Shown here one piece after another: positions 45,285 to 54,371 of a stretch of 64,000 nt of DNA. Source of the stretch: Marinomonas posidonica IVIA-Po-181. GTDB lineage: Bacteria > Pseudomonadota > Gammaproteobacteria > Pseudomonadales > Marinomonadaceae. Under the pieces are notes generated by a model that did no database searches, was not told the DNA's origin, and saw only the letters and a list, made by a program, of their open reading frames with translations. A program made the translations under genes and the position numbers. Positions within the stretch are counted from its first letter, which is position 1, and each line of letters starts with the position of its first letter. The DNA lies in contig NC_015559.1 in the NCBI RefSeq assembly GCF_000214215.1, positions 2,715,001 through 2,779,000 on the forward strand, read 5' to 3'.

Positions 45285-48202
45285 TACAACACCTCCTGAC
45301 GAGCATTGTTTTCATCATAAAAAGGCAATTTAACGACTTCGGCCATGACAATTTCCCCATTATCCACACGAATCGGAAATCTTGTACCAAGCTCCTGTTG
45401 ATCCACCCCGACAAAAGCCATGCCGATGTTTGCCCCAACCGTACTGGAATACTCTGACGAGGTAATGTTGCCCGTAATGGCACAATCAACTTGACTGGCA
45501 TTGGCCAATACCAAATGCCCTTCTTTTGGTCGAGTGGCCTGTGCATCAAGTTTAAAACCAACCAGTTTTCGAGTCTGTTTTCGCGCCATAACAATGTCGA
45601 CAGATCGACAGCCAATGAAGAAAGGCTTCTTACGATTAACCGCCCAATTTAAAGAAAGTTCACCTGGATGCGACATGCCATCTGTGTCTTGGCTAACAAT
45701 AATATGGCCCTTTTCCAAACGCAGTAATCGTTGGGTTTCGACACCGAATGGTCGCATATTAAACTCGCTACCCGCGTCCATTAAGCGATCCCAAATGCCC
45801 TCGCCAAACAAGCTCGGCATATGAATTTCGTAACCTAATTCACCAACAAATCCGACCCTCATCAAGCGCACCGGGACGCCGTCTATGGTGCCTTCTTTAT
45901 AGGCGAGATAAGGAAAAGCTTGGTTTGAAAAGTCCACATCAAAACACACCTTACTCAGCACTTTTCTAGCGAGTGGGCCAGCCACGTTAACCGCCGAAAA
46001 AGCCGATGTCACATTCGCAATGTCCACCTCTAAACGCCATTGCGCGTTCCATTTAGTCATTTCTCGATAAACCGCATCCACGCCACTGGTCGTGGCAGTA
46101 ATGTAGAAATGGTTTTCCGCAATTCGGCACGCCACACCATCGTCCACCACCACGCCTTGCTCATTGGTTAACACTGCGTAGCGTGTTTTACCAACCGGCT
46201 GCTTTAGAAAGCCAAAGGTATAAATGCGATTCACAAATTCCGCTGCATCTGGGCCTCGCACCTCAAGCCCCCCCAAGGTACTCACATCAATCATACCCAC
46301 CGCATTGCGCACCATTTGAGCTTCTTTTTGAATCAACTCATCACGATCAGCAGGGTCTCCATAATAAGCAGGACGACGCCAAATACCTGCTGGAATCATA
46401 TGAGCGCCAAGCTCAAGATGACGCTGATGCATTGGTGTGTATTTATGAGGGCTAAAAATACGCCCCGCAATGTGCGCTAATTTCTCAGGGACAAAAGGTG
46501 GTCTGGCGGTTGTGACACCGGTTTCCGTCACGGTTCTATTCGTCGCCTCAGCCACCAAACGAGCCGTTGGCAAGGCCGAATGGCGACCTTGAGATGGCCC
46601 CATCCCGACCGTGGAAAATCGTTTCACTAGCTGAACATCACGATAGCCCAGACGTGTCGCATTGACTATGTCTTTGGCTTGTAGATCTTCATCAAAATCG
46701 ACAAAGTCCTTACCTTTAGGATGTTTGAAAATGGGCCAAGGAAAGTTCGTCTGCTGATCACAAGCAACGACCTCAGGTTCACTGCTCGTAAGACCTAATG
46801 AGATCACACTCTTGTATGCGGCTAACTGACCATCACGAATCACCGCATCCAGTTCATGCACACCATTGGCAGACCCAGCCACATGCAGGTTGTTCGGCAA
46901 ACTGGTCAGTGAAAAACGCGCATTGTCATCGTTATAGCTGAGTTTTGCCCCCGCCTGACAAAGCAATTGGTAAACCGGCATATAGCCTGCGGACATGCAC
47001 AACATGTCGCAAGGAATCGTCACGCCACCCGATGAGACTTGTCCTTTGCCTGTGATGTCATGCACTTGCACGGCCGACAAACGTTTCTTATCCGAACTAG
47101 GCAAAGCCTCATACACAGTGGCATTTAAGCGAACCTTGATGCCTTGTTGCGCCACGGCGTGTTGCAACGTCTCATCAGCACCCTTGGCACGCATATCAAC
47201 AATAAGAGGGACTTGTACGCCATTGCTGACCAATTCAAGTGCACACAAATAGCCATCATCATTGCCGGTCAGCACCACGGCGGTGTTGGCTGGTTTGATA
47301 GCATATTGAGACATCAGTCGCATCGCTGCGCTCGACATCACCACCCCCGGCACATCGTTATTGCGAAACACAACGTGCTGCTCAAACGCCCCTGATGCGA
47401 CAATGCATTGTTTCGCTCGGGCTTTGTACATGCGATTGCCTTGAATAATCGGCAAGTAGTTGTCGGTAAACCAACCGTTACAAGTTGCGTTATTTAATAC
47501 CGTGATTTTTGGGTGATTTAACACACTTTTTTCGAGTTGAGTTCTTAACGCGTTAGCACGCACGCCTTCGACATCAAAGCGATGATAGGTCAGCGCGCCG
47601 CCTAACATAGGGTTTTCATCAACCAGTAACACACTGGCGCCCTCTTCTGCGGCTTTCAAGGCGGCCGCGAGACCAGCAGGGCCAGCACCAATCACCGCCA
47701 CATCATGAAACAGATAGGCTTTGTCGTGGTAAACCGGTTTGAAGCTCAGATCGGCAAAGCCTAAACCGGCTTTTTTACGTATGAAGGGTTCCCATTTATC
47801 CCAGATACCCATTGGCTTATAAAATGCTCGGTAATAAAAACCCACTGGCATAAATCGACCCGCCAAGCTCAATTTCGCGTCTTTATCCTGTTCGAGAGAG
47901 CCATTGTAGTTTTGCCCCAACACTTCCAAATCTGCCGAAATACGCTGCTTATCAGCCAAAACATTTGGTTCACTGTTAAGCTGCACCAAGGTATTCGCAT
48001 CTTGACCGGCCATGGTTAAAGGCCCACGTGGTCGATGATATTTAAAGGAGCGCGACATAAGCCACTGATCGTTTGCGATCAAAGCACTTGCAATGGTGTC
48101 GCCCTCAAAACCTTGATAGTGTTGTCCTTCGAAGGTGAAATTAAGCGTTTTTTGTCGATTAACGAATAAGCCTAACGGGGCTGGTAGTCGGTTCATGCTC
48201 AT
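45284..48202 (-). CDS. mgdC: N-methylglutamate dehydrogenase alpha subunit (SoxA-like)
   Basis: 972 residues. N-terminal 2Fe-2S-like small domain (about 15-100, TFEGQHYQGFEGDTIASALI) as in SoxA, a NAD(P)-binding Rossmann domain (DVAVIGAGPAGLAAALKAAE near 167), and the C-terminal GcvT aminomethyltransferase half (about 590-970; GMIDVSTLGGLEVRGPDAAEF), which passes the methyl carbon to tetrahydrofolate. In the heterotetramer it oxidises the N-methyl group together with the beta subunit and yields methylene-tetrahydrofolate. The start overlaps mgdB by four bases. Confidence 0.85.
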   Translation of the reverse strand: MSMNRLPAPLGLFVNRQKTLNFTFEGQHYQGFEGDTIASALIANDQWLMSRSFKYHRPRGPLTMAGQDANTLVQLNSEPNVLADKQRISADLEVLGQNYNGSLEQDKDAKLSLAGRFMPVGFYYRAFYKPMGIWDKWEPFIRKKAGLGFADLSFKPVYHDKAYLFHDVAVIGAGPAGLAAALKAAEEGASVLLVDENPMLGGALTYHRFDVEGVRANALRTQLEKSVLNHPKITVLNNATCNGWFTDNYLPIIQGNRMYKARAKQCIVASGAFEQHVVFRNNDVPGVVMSSAAMRLMSQYAIKPANTAVVLTGNDDGYLCALELVSNGVQVPLIVDMRAKGADETLQHAVAQQGIKVRLNATVYEALPSSDKKRLSAVQVHDITGKGQVSSGGVTIPCDMLCMSAGYMPVYQLLCQAGAKLSYNDDNARFSLTSLPNNLHVAGSANGVHELDAVIRDGQLAAYKSVISLGLTSSEPEVVACDQQTNFPWPIFKHPKGKDFVDFDEDLQAKDIVNATRLGYRDVQLVKRFSTVGMGPSQGRHSALPTARLVAEATNRTVTETGVTTARPPFVPEKLAHIAGRIFSPHKYTPMHQRHLELGAHMIPAGIWRRPAYYGDPADRDELIQKEAQMVRNAVGMIDVSTLGGLEVRGPDAAEFVNRIYTFGFLKQPVGKTRYAVLTNEQGVVVDDGVACRIAENHFYITATTSGVDAVYREMTKWNAQWRLEVDIANVTSAFSAVNVAGPLARKVLSKVCFDVDFSNQAFPYLAYKEGTIDGVPVRLMRVGFVGELGYEIHMPSLFGEGIWDRLMDAGSEFNMRPFGVETQRLLRLEKGHIIVSQDTDGMSHPGELSLNWAVNRKKPFFIGCRSVDIVMARKQTRKLVGFKLDAQATRPKEGHLVLANASQVDCAITGNITSSEYSSTVGANIGMAFVGVDQQELGTRFPIRVDNGEIVMAEVVKLPFYDENNARQEVL

Positions 48203-48510
48203 GCCCTTTTCTCCTCAGTGACGGCGGCTGCGCTGTCAAACTCAACACGTTCATTAAAGCGTTCAGATGGATCATAGGTGTTCAGAATCTCATCGCTGGC
48301 CGTATGACGTTCTGCAATAAACCAATAGCCAGAAGGGGAATGAAACCACCACTCCATCACGACTCGAATGGTATTTTCAGAATAAAACACATAGTCAGCC
48401 CATTCTTTGTCAGAGCAGGTCACATGATCAGGCATCGACTTTACTTCGCCGCCATACACAAATTCACTGATATTTCTGAGCCCATTTAACGGGCAATTCA
48501 TCATTTTCAT
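48199..48510 (-). CDS. mgdB: N-methylglutamate dehydrogenase delta subunit (SoxD-like)
   Basis: 103 residues from the ATG at 48510 (GGAG ahead; an earlier in-frame start at 48552 lies in mgdA). Delta subunits of true sarcosine oxidases bind zinc with a CxxC at the start and a His-x3-Cys later. Here C6 remains (NCPLNGLR), the second Cys is Asn, and of the later pair only His (WWFHSPSGYW) remains. This pattern fits the Mgd branch rather than SoxD, from family memory. It keeps the ISEFVYGGEVK and DEILNTY segments. Confidence 0.8.
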   Translation of the reverse strand: MKMMNCPLNGLRNISEFVYGGEVKSMPDHVTCSDKEWADYVFYSENTIRVVMEWWFHSPSGYWFIAERHTASDEILNTYDPSERFNERVEFDSAAAVTEEKRA

Positions 48511-48520
48511 CTTGGGTCTC

Positions 48521-49768
48521 CTAATGGCTAGCGGCAGTAGCGCCCATTTCATTTACTTGACGAAACTCATCAAAACGATCCATAGCAAATGGTGCAATGA
48601 GCTCAGGAACCTTGCCGCCACTCGCCACCAACTCCGCCATGGATTTGCCACAAATCGGGGTTGATTTGAATCCCCATGTGCCCCAACCCGCATCCAGGTA
48701 ATAGTTCTCTACTGGGCTTAATCCCATGATTGGACTGTAATCAGAGGTCATGTCTGTGATCCCTGCCCATTGGCGCATCAATTTCAAGTTCGCCATAAAT
48801 GGGAACATTTCAACGGCGCTCGCTAGCAGGCTTTCTTTTAGATCCAGGGTTGAACGGGTGTTATAAAGTGGGTAAGGATCTGAACCACCACCAAACACCA
48901 TTTCACCTCGGCCAGTTTGTTGCACATAACAATGCAGTGCGGATGAACTGACCAATGGATCCAGAAACGGTTTTACTGGCTGGGTTACCATGGCTTGCAG
49001 AGGGTAAGTGGTAATCGGCATTTTGATGCCTGCCATGGCCGCAACAATTGAGCTATGACCTGCAACCGCTTGAACAATGCAGCCACAAGAAACCTCACCT
49101 CGGTTAGTCTTTACGCCTTTCGCCTTGCCATTTTCGACAATCACATCCGTCACTTCGGTTAATTGGTGCAGCTCAACGCCTCGCTGAGTGGCTCCTTTGG
49201 CATAACCCCAAGCGACGGCATCATGGCGAGCAGTAGCACCATCAATGTGCCACAAGCCAGCTAATATCGGCATGTCCGCTGGATTCATGTTGAGGGTCGG
49301 CACCAATTCTTGAATCTGTTGAGGGTCAATTAGCTCCGTTTTACCACCAAAATGCGTATTCACTTCGGTACGTTGACGGAAGGATCGAACCGTCGCATCT
49401 GTGTGCGCCAAGGTCAATTGTCCACGGGAGGAATACATGATGTTGAAGTCAAATTCATTGGACAGTCCTTGAAACATATCAACGGACTCTTTATAAAATT
49501 TAACCCCTTCCGAGGTCAGGTAATTAGAACGTATCACCGCTGTGTTCCGCGCCGTATTGCCACCGCCTAGATAACCTTTTTCTAAAATAGCGATATTGTT
49601 AATGCCGTGGTACTTGGCAAGATAGTAAGCCGTGGCGACACCGTGACCGCCACCACCAATAATGATCACGTCGTAGTGCTTTTTAAGTTCTGTCGGGGAA
49701 GGTAAATCCGCATCCTTTTCAAATGGGTAGTCGTTTTTTAAACCGTATTTCAATAGGGAAAAAGGCAT
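48521..49768 (-). CDS. mgdA: N-methylglutamate dehydrogenase beta subunit (SoxB-like)
   Basis: 415 residues with an FAD-binding fold (DVIIIGGGGHGVATAYYLAK near 33) and the family stretch GGGNTARNTAVIRSNYLT, ending in the second nucleotide-binding strand (LDAGWGTWGFKSTPICGKSM). It is the catalytic flavoprotein for N-methyl amine oxidation in the MgdABCD complex. It lies 36 bases after folD and 10 before mgdB. Confidence 0.85.
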   Translation of the reverse strand: MPFSLLKYGLKNDYPFEKDADLPSPTELKKHYDVIIIGGGGHGVATAYYLAKYHGINNIAILEKGYLGGGNTARNTAVIRSNYLTSEGVKFYKESVDMFQGLSNEFDFNIMYSSRGQLTLAHTDATVRSFRQRTEVNTHFGGKTELIDPQQIQELVPTLNMNPADMPILAGLWHIDGATARHDAVAWGYAKGATQRGVELHQLTEVTDVIVENGKAKGVKTNRGEVSCGCIVQAVAGHSSIVAAMAGIKMPITTYPLQAMVTQPVKPFLDPLVSSSALHCYVQQTGRGEMVFGGGSDPYPLYNTRSTLDLKESLLASAVEMFPFMANLKLMRQWAGITDMTSDYSPIMGLSPVENYYLDAGWGTWGFKSTPICGKSMAELVASGGKVPELIAPFAMDRFDEFRQVNEMGATAASH

Positions 49769-49804
49769 TTTTCAGCTCCTTAAAAAATCTGATTTGGCAT
49801 TAAG

Positions 49805-50668
49805 CTAACAACCCAATTGATGTTGAGCGGCGGTTAACGTGTTCTGCATCAGGCAAGCAATGGTCATGGGGCCAACACCACCCGGAACAGGTGTGATTGC
49901 AGCCGTTTTGGACAATACGCCGTTAAAATCCACATCCCCCACGAGCTTCCTTTTGCCATCCAATGAGATTTGATTAATGCCAACATCAATGACGACGACA
50001 CCAGGTTTCAACCAGTGTTCTTTCACCATCAGAGGTTGGCCCACAGCCGCCACGAGAATGTCTGCACTGCGGCATATCTCTTCAATGTTTTGTGTACGAG
50101 AATGCACTAAGGTCACAGTACAATCCGCTTGAAGCAGCAAATTCGCAATGGGCTTTCCGACTATGTTAGAACGACCAATCACCACCGCGTGCTTACCCGA
50201 CAAGTCATCCATCTGCCGCTTCAGCATGATCATGCAACCCAGTGGCGTACAGGGCACAAGAACTGGCTGTCCGGTGACCAACTTGCCGACGTTTTCCGGA
50301 TGAAAACCATCAACGTCTTTTGCTGGTGTGATGGCTTCAATCACTCGAGGTTCCGACAAGTGTGCCGGCAAAGGAAGTTGCACCAAGATGCCATGAACAG
50401 ACTCATCTCGATTGAGCTGATCAATTAATTCATCTAACTCGGACTGAGTTGTGTTTTCTGGCAAGTAATGGGCAATGGATTGAAGACCTGACTGCTCAGT
50501 ACGTTTAATTTTATTGCGCACGTATACACCGCTCGCAGGGTCTTCACCCACTAAAACAACCGCCAATGCGGGTGTCACCTTGTGTTTCAGTTTGAACGCC
50601 AACACGTCATGCGCCACGTGTTGAACTATCTCATCAGCAAGCGCTTTACCATCAATCATGACCGTCAT
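49805..50668 (-). CDS. folD: FolD, methylene-THF dehydrogenase/cyclohydrolase
   Basis: 287 residues with the family signatures [13 protein letters not shown], the active-site Lys region ([13 protein letters not shown]), [25 protein letters not shown] and [13 protein letters not shown]. It converts methylene-THF to formyl-THF with NADP. Lying between purU and mgdA, it is a pathway copy that handles the methyl carbon released by MgdABCD; a housekeeping folD may exist elsewhere. Confidence 0.95.
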   Translation of the reverse strand: MTVMIDGKALADEIVQHVAHDVLAFKLKHKVTPALAVVLVGEDPASGVYVRNKIKRTEQSGLQSIAHYLPENTTQSELDELIDQLNRDESVHGILVQLPLPAHLSEPRVIEAITPAKDVDGFHPENVGKLVTGQPVLVPCTPLGCMIMLKRQMDDLSGKHAVVIGRSNIVGKPIANLLLQADCTVTLVHSRTQNIEEICRSADILVAAVGQPLMVKEHWLKPGVVVIDVGINQISLDGKRKLVGDVDFNGVLSKTAAITPVPGGVGPMTIACLMQNTLTAAQHQLGC

Positions 50669-50686
50669 GATGTTCTCCCTGTTGGC

Positions 50687-51541
50687 CTACTTAAACACAA
50701 CCGTTTTATTGCCATACATGAACACACGGTGCTCAAGATGCATCCTCACCGCCGTCGCCAATGCCACTGTCTCAGTGTCTCGACCAACGGCGACCAAACG
50801 CTCAGGCGAATAAGTATGATCCACAGGCTGAACGGACTGTTTTATAATGGGCCCTTCATCCAGATCAGAGGTGACATAGTGCGCTGTCGCCCCAATGAGT
50901 TTAACACCGCGCTGATGCGCCTGATGATAAGGCTTGGCACCTTTAAATCCGGGTAAAAAGGAATGATGAATGTTAATCGCACGGCCATGCAGTTTTTTAC
51001 ACATTGCATCCGATAAGATCTGCATGTAACGAGCTAACACGACGAGATCCGTATGGGTTTCATTGATAATGTCCAGCAACGCGGCTTCTTGCTCAAGTTT
51101 GTTGTCTTTATTGACGGGCAGGTGCACAAAGCGAATGCCTTCACGCTCCACCATCGGCCTTAAGTCCCTATGATTTGACACCACAGCGGTAATCTCCATA
51201 GGTAGCTCGCCTTTGCGATGACGGTATAGAAGATCATCCAGACAGTGGTCAAACTTGCTCACCATCAGCAGCACTTTTACCGGTTCGCTTTTGTCAAAAA
51301 TCTCCCAGTCCATATTGAATCGAGCCACTTGTTCCTCAAAGCCATCTCGAATGGAAGTGATCGTCTGAGAGTGACCTTCTATGCGACATTCAGCTCGCAT
51401 AAAAAAGCGGCGGTTTTCTTCGTCATCAAATTGGTGCATTTCAGAGATATAGCAATCATGCTCAGCAAGATAAGACGACACGGCCGCTACAATGCCGCTC
51501 GTCGCATCGCAAGAAGCCTTTAAAACAAACTCGTTAGACAT
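50687..51541 (-). CDS. purU: PurU, formyl-THF deformylase
   Basis: 284 residues from the ATG at 51541; an ACT-type regulatory domain (about 1-80), then the formyltransferase fold with the Asn-His-Asp set (AINIHHSFLPGFKGAKPYHQ and SDLDEGPIIKQ). It hydrolyses formyl-THF to formate and THF, closing the C1 branch of methylamine oxidation. First gene of the leftward operon; divergent from the IclR regulator. Confidence 0.93.
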   Translation of the reverse strand: MSNEFVLKASCDATSGIVAAVSSYLAEHDCYISEMHQFDDEENRRFFMRAECRIEGHSQTITSIRDGFEEQVARFNMDWEIFDKSEPVKVLLMVSKFDHCLDDLLYRHRKGELPMEITAVVSNHRDLRPMVEREGIRFVHLPVNKDNKLEQEAALLDIINETHTDLVVLARYMQILSDAMCKKLHGRAINIHHSFLPGFKGAKPYHQAHQRGVKLIGATAHYVTSDLDEGPIIKQSVQPVDHTYSPERLVAVGRDTETVALATAVRMHLEHRVFMYGNKTVVFK

Positions 51542-51560
51542 ACCACCAAACCTCAAATAT

Positions 51561-51718
51561 AAAAAAATTATTCATATATAAATTAAGAAAGTTGATTTTC
51601 ATGCTTTAAAAATCAGTTACATTCAAATATATTAAATTCAATTATTTTTGAAAGTTAAAAACTAAAAAACCTTCAAATAAAACAAAACTAGTACATATAT
51701 AAAAAAATTAATCATATA
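51561..51718. promoter_or_regulatory. direct-repeat operators in the purU-iclR gap
   Basis: AAAAAAATTATTCATATAT at 51561-51579 and AAAAAAATTAATCATATAT at 51701-51719 differ by one base and lie one near each divergent start. They are good candidates for the operator of the IclR protein next to them, each able to serve one promoter. The rest of the gap is AT-rich. Confidence 0.55.
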
Positions 51719-51729
51719 TGGAATAAATC

Positions 51730-52485
51730 ATGACAAAAACCACTGAATATCAGGTTCCGGCGTTATCTCGAGGTCTGCAAATAATCGAGATGTTTGATAG
51801 CCAAAAAAGAGTCTTAAACACACAAGATTTTGCTGACAATTTGGGGGTCAGTGCCTCTTCCACCTATCGGATTGTGCAAACCTTGCTGGATATGGGTTAC
51901 CTAAAGAAAGTCACCAGAAATGCCTACGAGCTCGGCCCTCAAGTCGTTTCCCGTGGCTTTGCCTTTTTGGCTGGCAAAGATTTGGTCGACATTGCCGCAC
52001 CTTATCTGAACGACCTAAGAGACAGAACGTCGATTTCCTGTCATTTAGGCATACGCGACGGCTTAGAAACCGTTTATATTTATCGCTCTCAAGCCTCTCA
52101 ACGCTTATCAGTGAATATTCCACTGGGCTCTCGCTTGCCTTGCCATACCAATGCGATGGGGCGCGTGTTACTTCAACAACTCAGTGACATTGAACTCAAT
52201 GCCATGTATCAAACTCAACAGTTAGACTCTTACCCAGGCCCCTACCCGCAATCTTTTCCTGAGTTAAAAGCCCTGTTAAAAAAAGAATGGGAGCAAGGCT
52301 ATTCAAGCAATCGATCGGATAATGCCACCGCCATTGCCGTCCCCATCACCAACTATTTAGGCAAAACAATAGCCGCCATTAACATCTCGGGGGCCGACCA
52401 AGTCATGAATCACCAAGCACAATTTGAAGCGGCGAAAGAGGAATTACTCAATACAGCAAGCGCCATTTCACAGCTCGTGCCTTAA
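51730..52485 (+). CDS. IclR-family transcription regulator
   Basis: 251 residues: an N-terminal winged helix (SRGLQIIEMFDSQKRVLNTQ, then LGVSASSTYRIVQTLLDMGYL) and a C-terminal ligand domain (HLGIRDGLETVYIYRSQAS, GSRLPCHTNAMGRVLL, IAVPITNYLGKTIAAINISG). It is divergent from purU-folD-mgdABCD and probably controls that operon; the ligand may be an intermediate such as N-methylglutamate or gamma-glutamylmethylamide (inference). Confidence 0.88.
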   Translation: MTKTTEYQVPALSRGLQIIEMFDSQKRVLNTQDFADNLGVSASSTYRIVQTLLDMGYLKKVTRNAYELGPQVVSRGFAFLAGKDLVDIAAPYLNDLRDRTSISCHLGIRDGLETVYIYRSQASQRLSVNIPLGSRLPCHTNAMGRVLLQQLSDIELNAMYQTQQLDSYPGPYPQSFPELKALLKKEWEQGYSSNRSDNATAIAVPITNYLGKTIAAINISGADQVMNHQAQFEAAKEELLNTASAISQLVP

Positions 52486-52531
52486 CGCTGTCTCGGCCTA
52501 AATAATGTGCTAAAAAAGCCCTAAATAATGT

Positions 52532-52575
52532 CCAAAAAAATGGGCGTCTCTGACACTCAATTCAGCGACGCCCAT
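52532..52575 (-). terminator. terminator for leftward transcription after amt
   Basis: On the minus strand ATGGGCGTC and GACGCCCAT (9-bp stem, 18-base loop) are followed by TTTTTTT. It would stop amt read-through from entering the iclR gene on the opposite strand. Confidence 0.7.
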
Positions 52576-52631
52576 CTCATTCAGAAGTGATTAAAAGCGT
52601 TAACCATCACCTTAACCAACATAGTGTGAAG

Positions 52632-52750
52632 CTAGGGAAGGTAGGAATAGCAGGCTTTTATCCACATGCTGATACCTATATGGAGGTAGGTTATTAGAGC
52701 AATGCTGGAGCAATTGCCGAGGCAAGGGGACTTGTTCGCACCTTCCCTAG
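52632..52750. mobile_element. MITE 2, same ends as MITE 1
   Basis: 119 bases between CTAG duplications, with GGAAGGTAGGAATAGCAGG on the left and (reversed) GGAAGGTGCGAACAAGTCC on the right. The inner TTTTATCCACATGCTGA and GAGGCAAG parts match the right end of MITE 1, with a short insert between them. No coding frame. It lies between the iclR and amt 3' ends. Confidence 0.75.
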
Positions 52751-52783
52751 GAGAGTGAGAGTAGCGCCACTAAAATAGAAAAT

Positions 52784-52807
52784 AAAAGGCCCCTTTCGGG
52801 GCCTTTT
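52784..52807 (-). terminator. intrinsic terminator of amt
   Basis: AAAAGGCCCC-GAAA-GGGGCCTTTT, a 10-bp stem with U-rich tail on the minus strand, 43 bases beyond the amt stop. Confidence 0.9.
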
Positions 52808-52849
52808 AGGTCACGCTAGTGGGGGGCGCGACATACAGTAGTGTAAACA

Positions 52850-54109
52850 CTACTTATTGGCTTCTACACCAAACTCTGGGTAGGCATGCATACCGCATTC
52901 ATGCATGTCCATCCCCTCTAATTCTTCCTCTTCACTCGCACGCAGTCCCATAATTTTCTTAATGATCCATAACGTAATCAGGCTCATTACAAACATCCAA
53001 ATAAAGGTACAAATCATGCCGGTAAATTGACCGAAAAAAGTCGCGTCGTCATTTGATATCAGAACGGCAAAGATGCCCCAAATACCAGCCGAACCGTGAA
53101 CAGAAATCGCACCGACTGGATCATCAATTTTCAATTTATCCATTGCCAAAACAGACAGCACAACAACAATGCCACCAATAGCACCAATCAATGACGACAT
53201 AGCCGCTGATGGCGCAAGCGGTTCGGCTGTAATCGCCACCAAACCGGCTAAAGCTCCATTAATTGTCATGGTTAAATCGGTTTTACCAAATAAGAAACGT
53301 GCAAAAAGGGCCGCTGTTATCATGCCTGTTGCGGCGGCGGCATTGGTATTAACAAAAATTTTGGCCACCGCATTGGCCTCTTCAACATTGGCTATTTTCA
53401 GCTCAGAACCGCCATTGAAACCAAACCAGCCCATCCAAAGAATAAACATACCTAATGTAGCAAGTGGCAAGTTAGCACCTGGAATGGCACGAATTTCTCC
53501 GTTCTTTCCATAACGACCTTTACGAGGACCCACCATAATCACAGCCGCTAATGCCGCTGAAGCACCAGCCATATGCACAACAACCGATCCAGCAAAATCC
53601 TGAAAGCCCAATTGATCCAAAAAGCCACCGCCCCATTTCCAATACCCTTCAACTGGATAAATAACGGCAACCATGACCACGGCAAACACTAGGAAAGGCC
53701 ATAAACGCATTCTTTCTGCAACGGCACCGGACACAATCGACATTGTTGCGGCAGCAAAGACGGCTTGAAAAATAAAGTCCGCCATAGACGAATAATAAGG
53801 GGCATCATCAGCCCCCCCTATAACCGCATCGACAGCATTATCTTCTCCCAAGAAAAATTGAATACCCGGAATATAAGCACTCATAGGATCAGCCGGATAC
53901 ATTATGTTGTAACCAACGCATAGATAAACAAAGCACGCTATCCCATAAAGCAATGCGTTTTTATTTAATATCTCCACTGTATTTTTGCCACGAACAAGCC
54001 CGGCTTCTAACATTGCAAAACCCGCGGCCATCCACATTACGAGCGCAGCACACATTAGGAAATAAAATGTATCTAACGCATAGCTAACTTCCATTACCAT
54101 ATTACCCAT
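52850..54109 (-). CDS. amt: Amt ammonium transporter
   Basis: About 419 residues starting near 54109 (MGNMVMEVSYALDTFYFLM); a GTG start at 54289 would add 60 residues unlike any Amt. About 11 membrane helices, with family marks MWMAAGFAMLEAGLVRGKNT, GWFGFNGGSEL and the pore His region VVVHMAGASAALAA and GSAGIWGIFAV. It takes up ammonium, and methylammonium is a well-known Amt substrate, which fits its place between the two methylamine operons. A short hydrophilic C-tail ends it. Transcribed separately from mgsC. Confidence 0.93.
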   Translation of the reverse strand: MGNMVMEVSYALDTFYFLMCAALVMWMAAGFAMLEAGLVRGKNTVEILNKNALLYGIACFVYLCVGYNIMYPADPMSAYIPGIQFFLGEDNAVDAVIGGADDAPYYSSMADFIFQAVFAAATMSIVSGAVAERMRLWPFLVFAVVMVAVIYPVEGYWKWGGGFLDQLGFQDFAGSVVVHMAGASAALAAVIMVGPRKGRYGKNGEIRAIPGANLPLATLGMFILWMGWFGFNGGSELKIANVEEANAVAKIFVNTNAAAATGMITAALFARFLFGKTDLTMTINGALAGLVAITAEPLAPSAAMSSLIGAIGGIVVVLSVLAMDKLKIDDPVGAISVHGSAGIWGIFAVLISNDDATFFGQFTGMICTFIWMFVMSLITLWIIKKIMGLRASEEEELEGMDMHECGMHAYPEFGVEANK

Positions 54110-54262
54110 AGATATAAGCTCCAAGTTGAGAAAGTAGAATTCACTAACAAGAAAAAGATTTCTTTCTGAGATAACTTCAAGATTTAGGCCAGCATTATTT
54201 AAGACTCTGAAAAATAAAGAGTAATTTAATGATGTTTGATATATGAAATGAAAATTTATATG

Positions 54263-54278
54263 AGCAAATAAACAGCCG
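54263..54278 (-). promoter_or_regulatory. possible sigma-54 promoter of amt
   Basis: On the minus strand CGGCTGTTTATTTGCT has the GG-N10-GC spacing and a strong TTTGCT -12 part; the -24 part deviates (CGGCTG against TGGCAC). It lies about 150 bases before the amt start. Sigma-54/NtrC control of amt genes is common, which adds weight. Confidence 0.5.
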
Positions 54279-54320
54279 CAATAAGGCACAATAAAGAGTC
54301 AAAAAAATGCATTTTGCACA

Positions 54321-54346
54321 AAAAAAAGCCACGTTAAAAACGTGGC
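54321..54346 (-). terminator. intrinsic terminator of gmaS-mgsABC
   Basis: GCCACGTT-TTT-AACGTGGC followed by seven or more U on the minus strand, 25 bases after the mgsC stop. It separates this operon from amt. Confidence 0.9.
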
Positions 54347-54371
54347 CCCAAATAGATGTCATGCCATTAAT

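Noticed and set aside
44694-49768. Plain sarcosine oxidase soxBDAG
   Set aside because: The delta subunit lacks two zinc ligands and the operon lies with gmaS-mgsABC, folD and purU, which fits N-methylglutamate dehydrogenase better.
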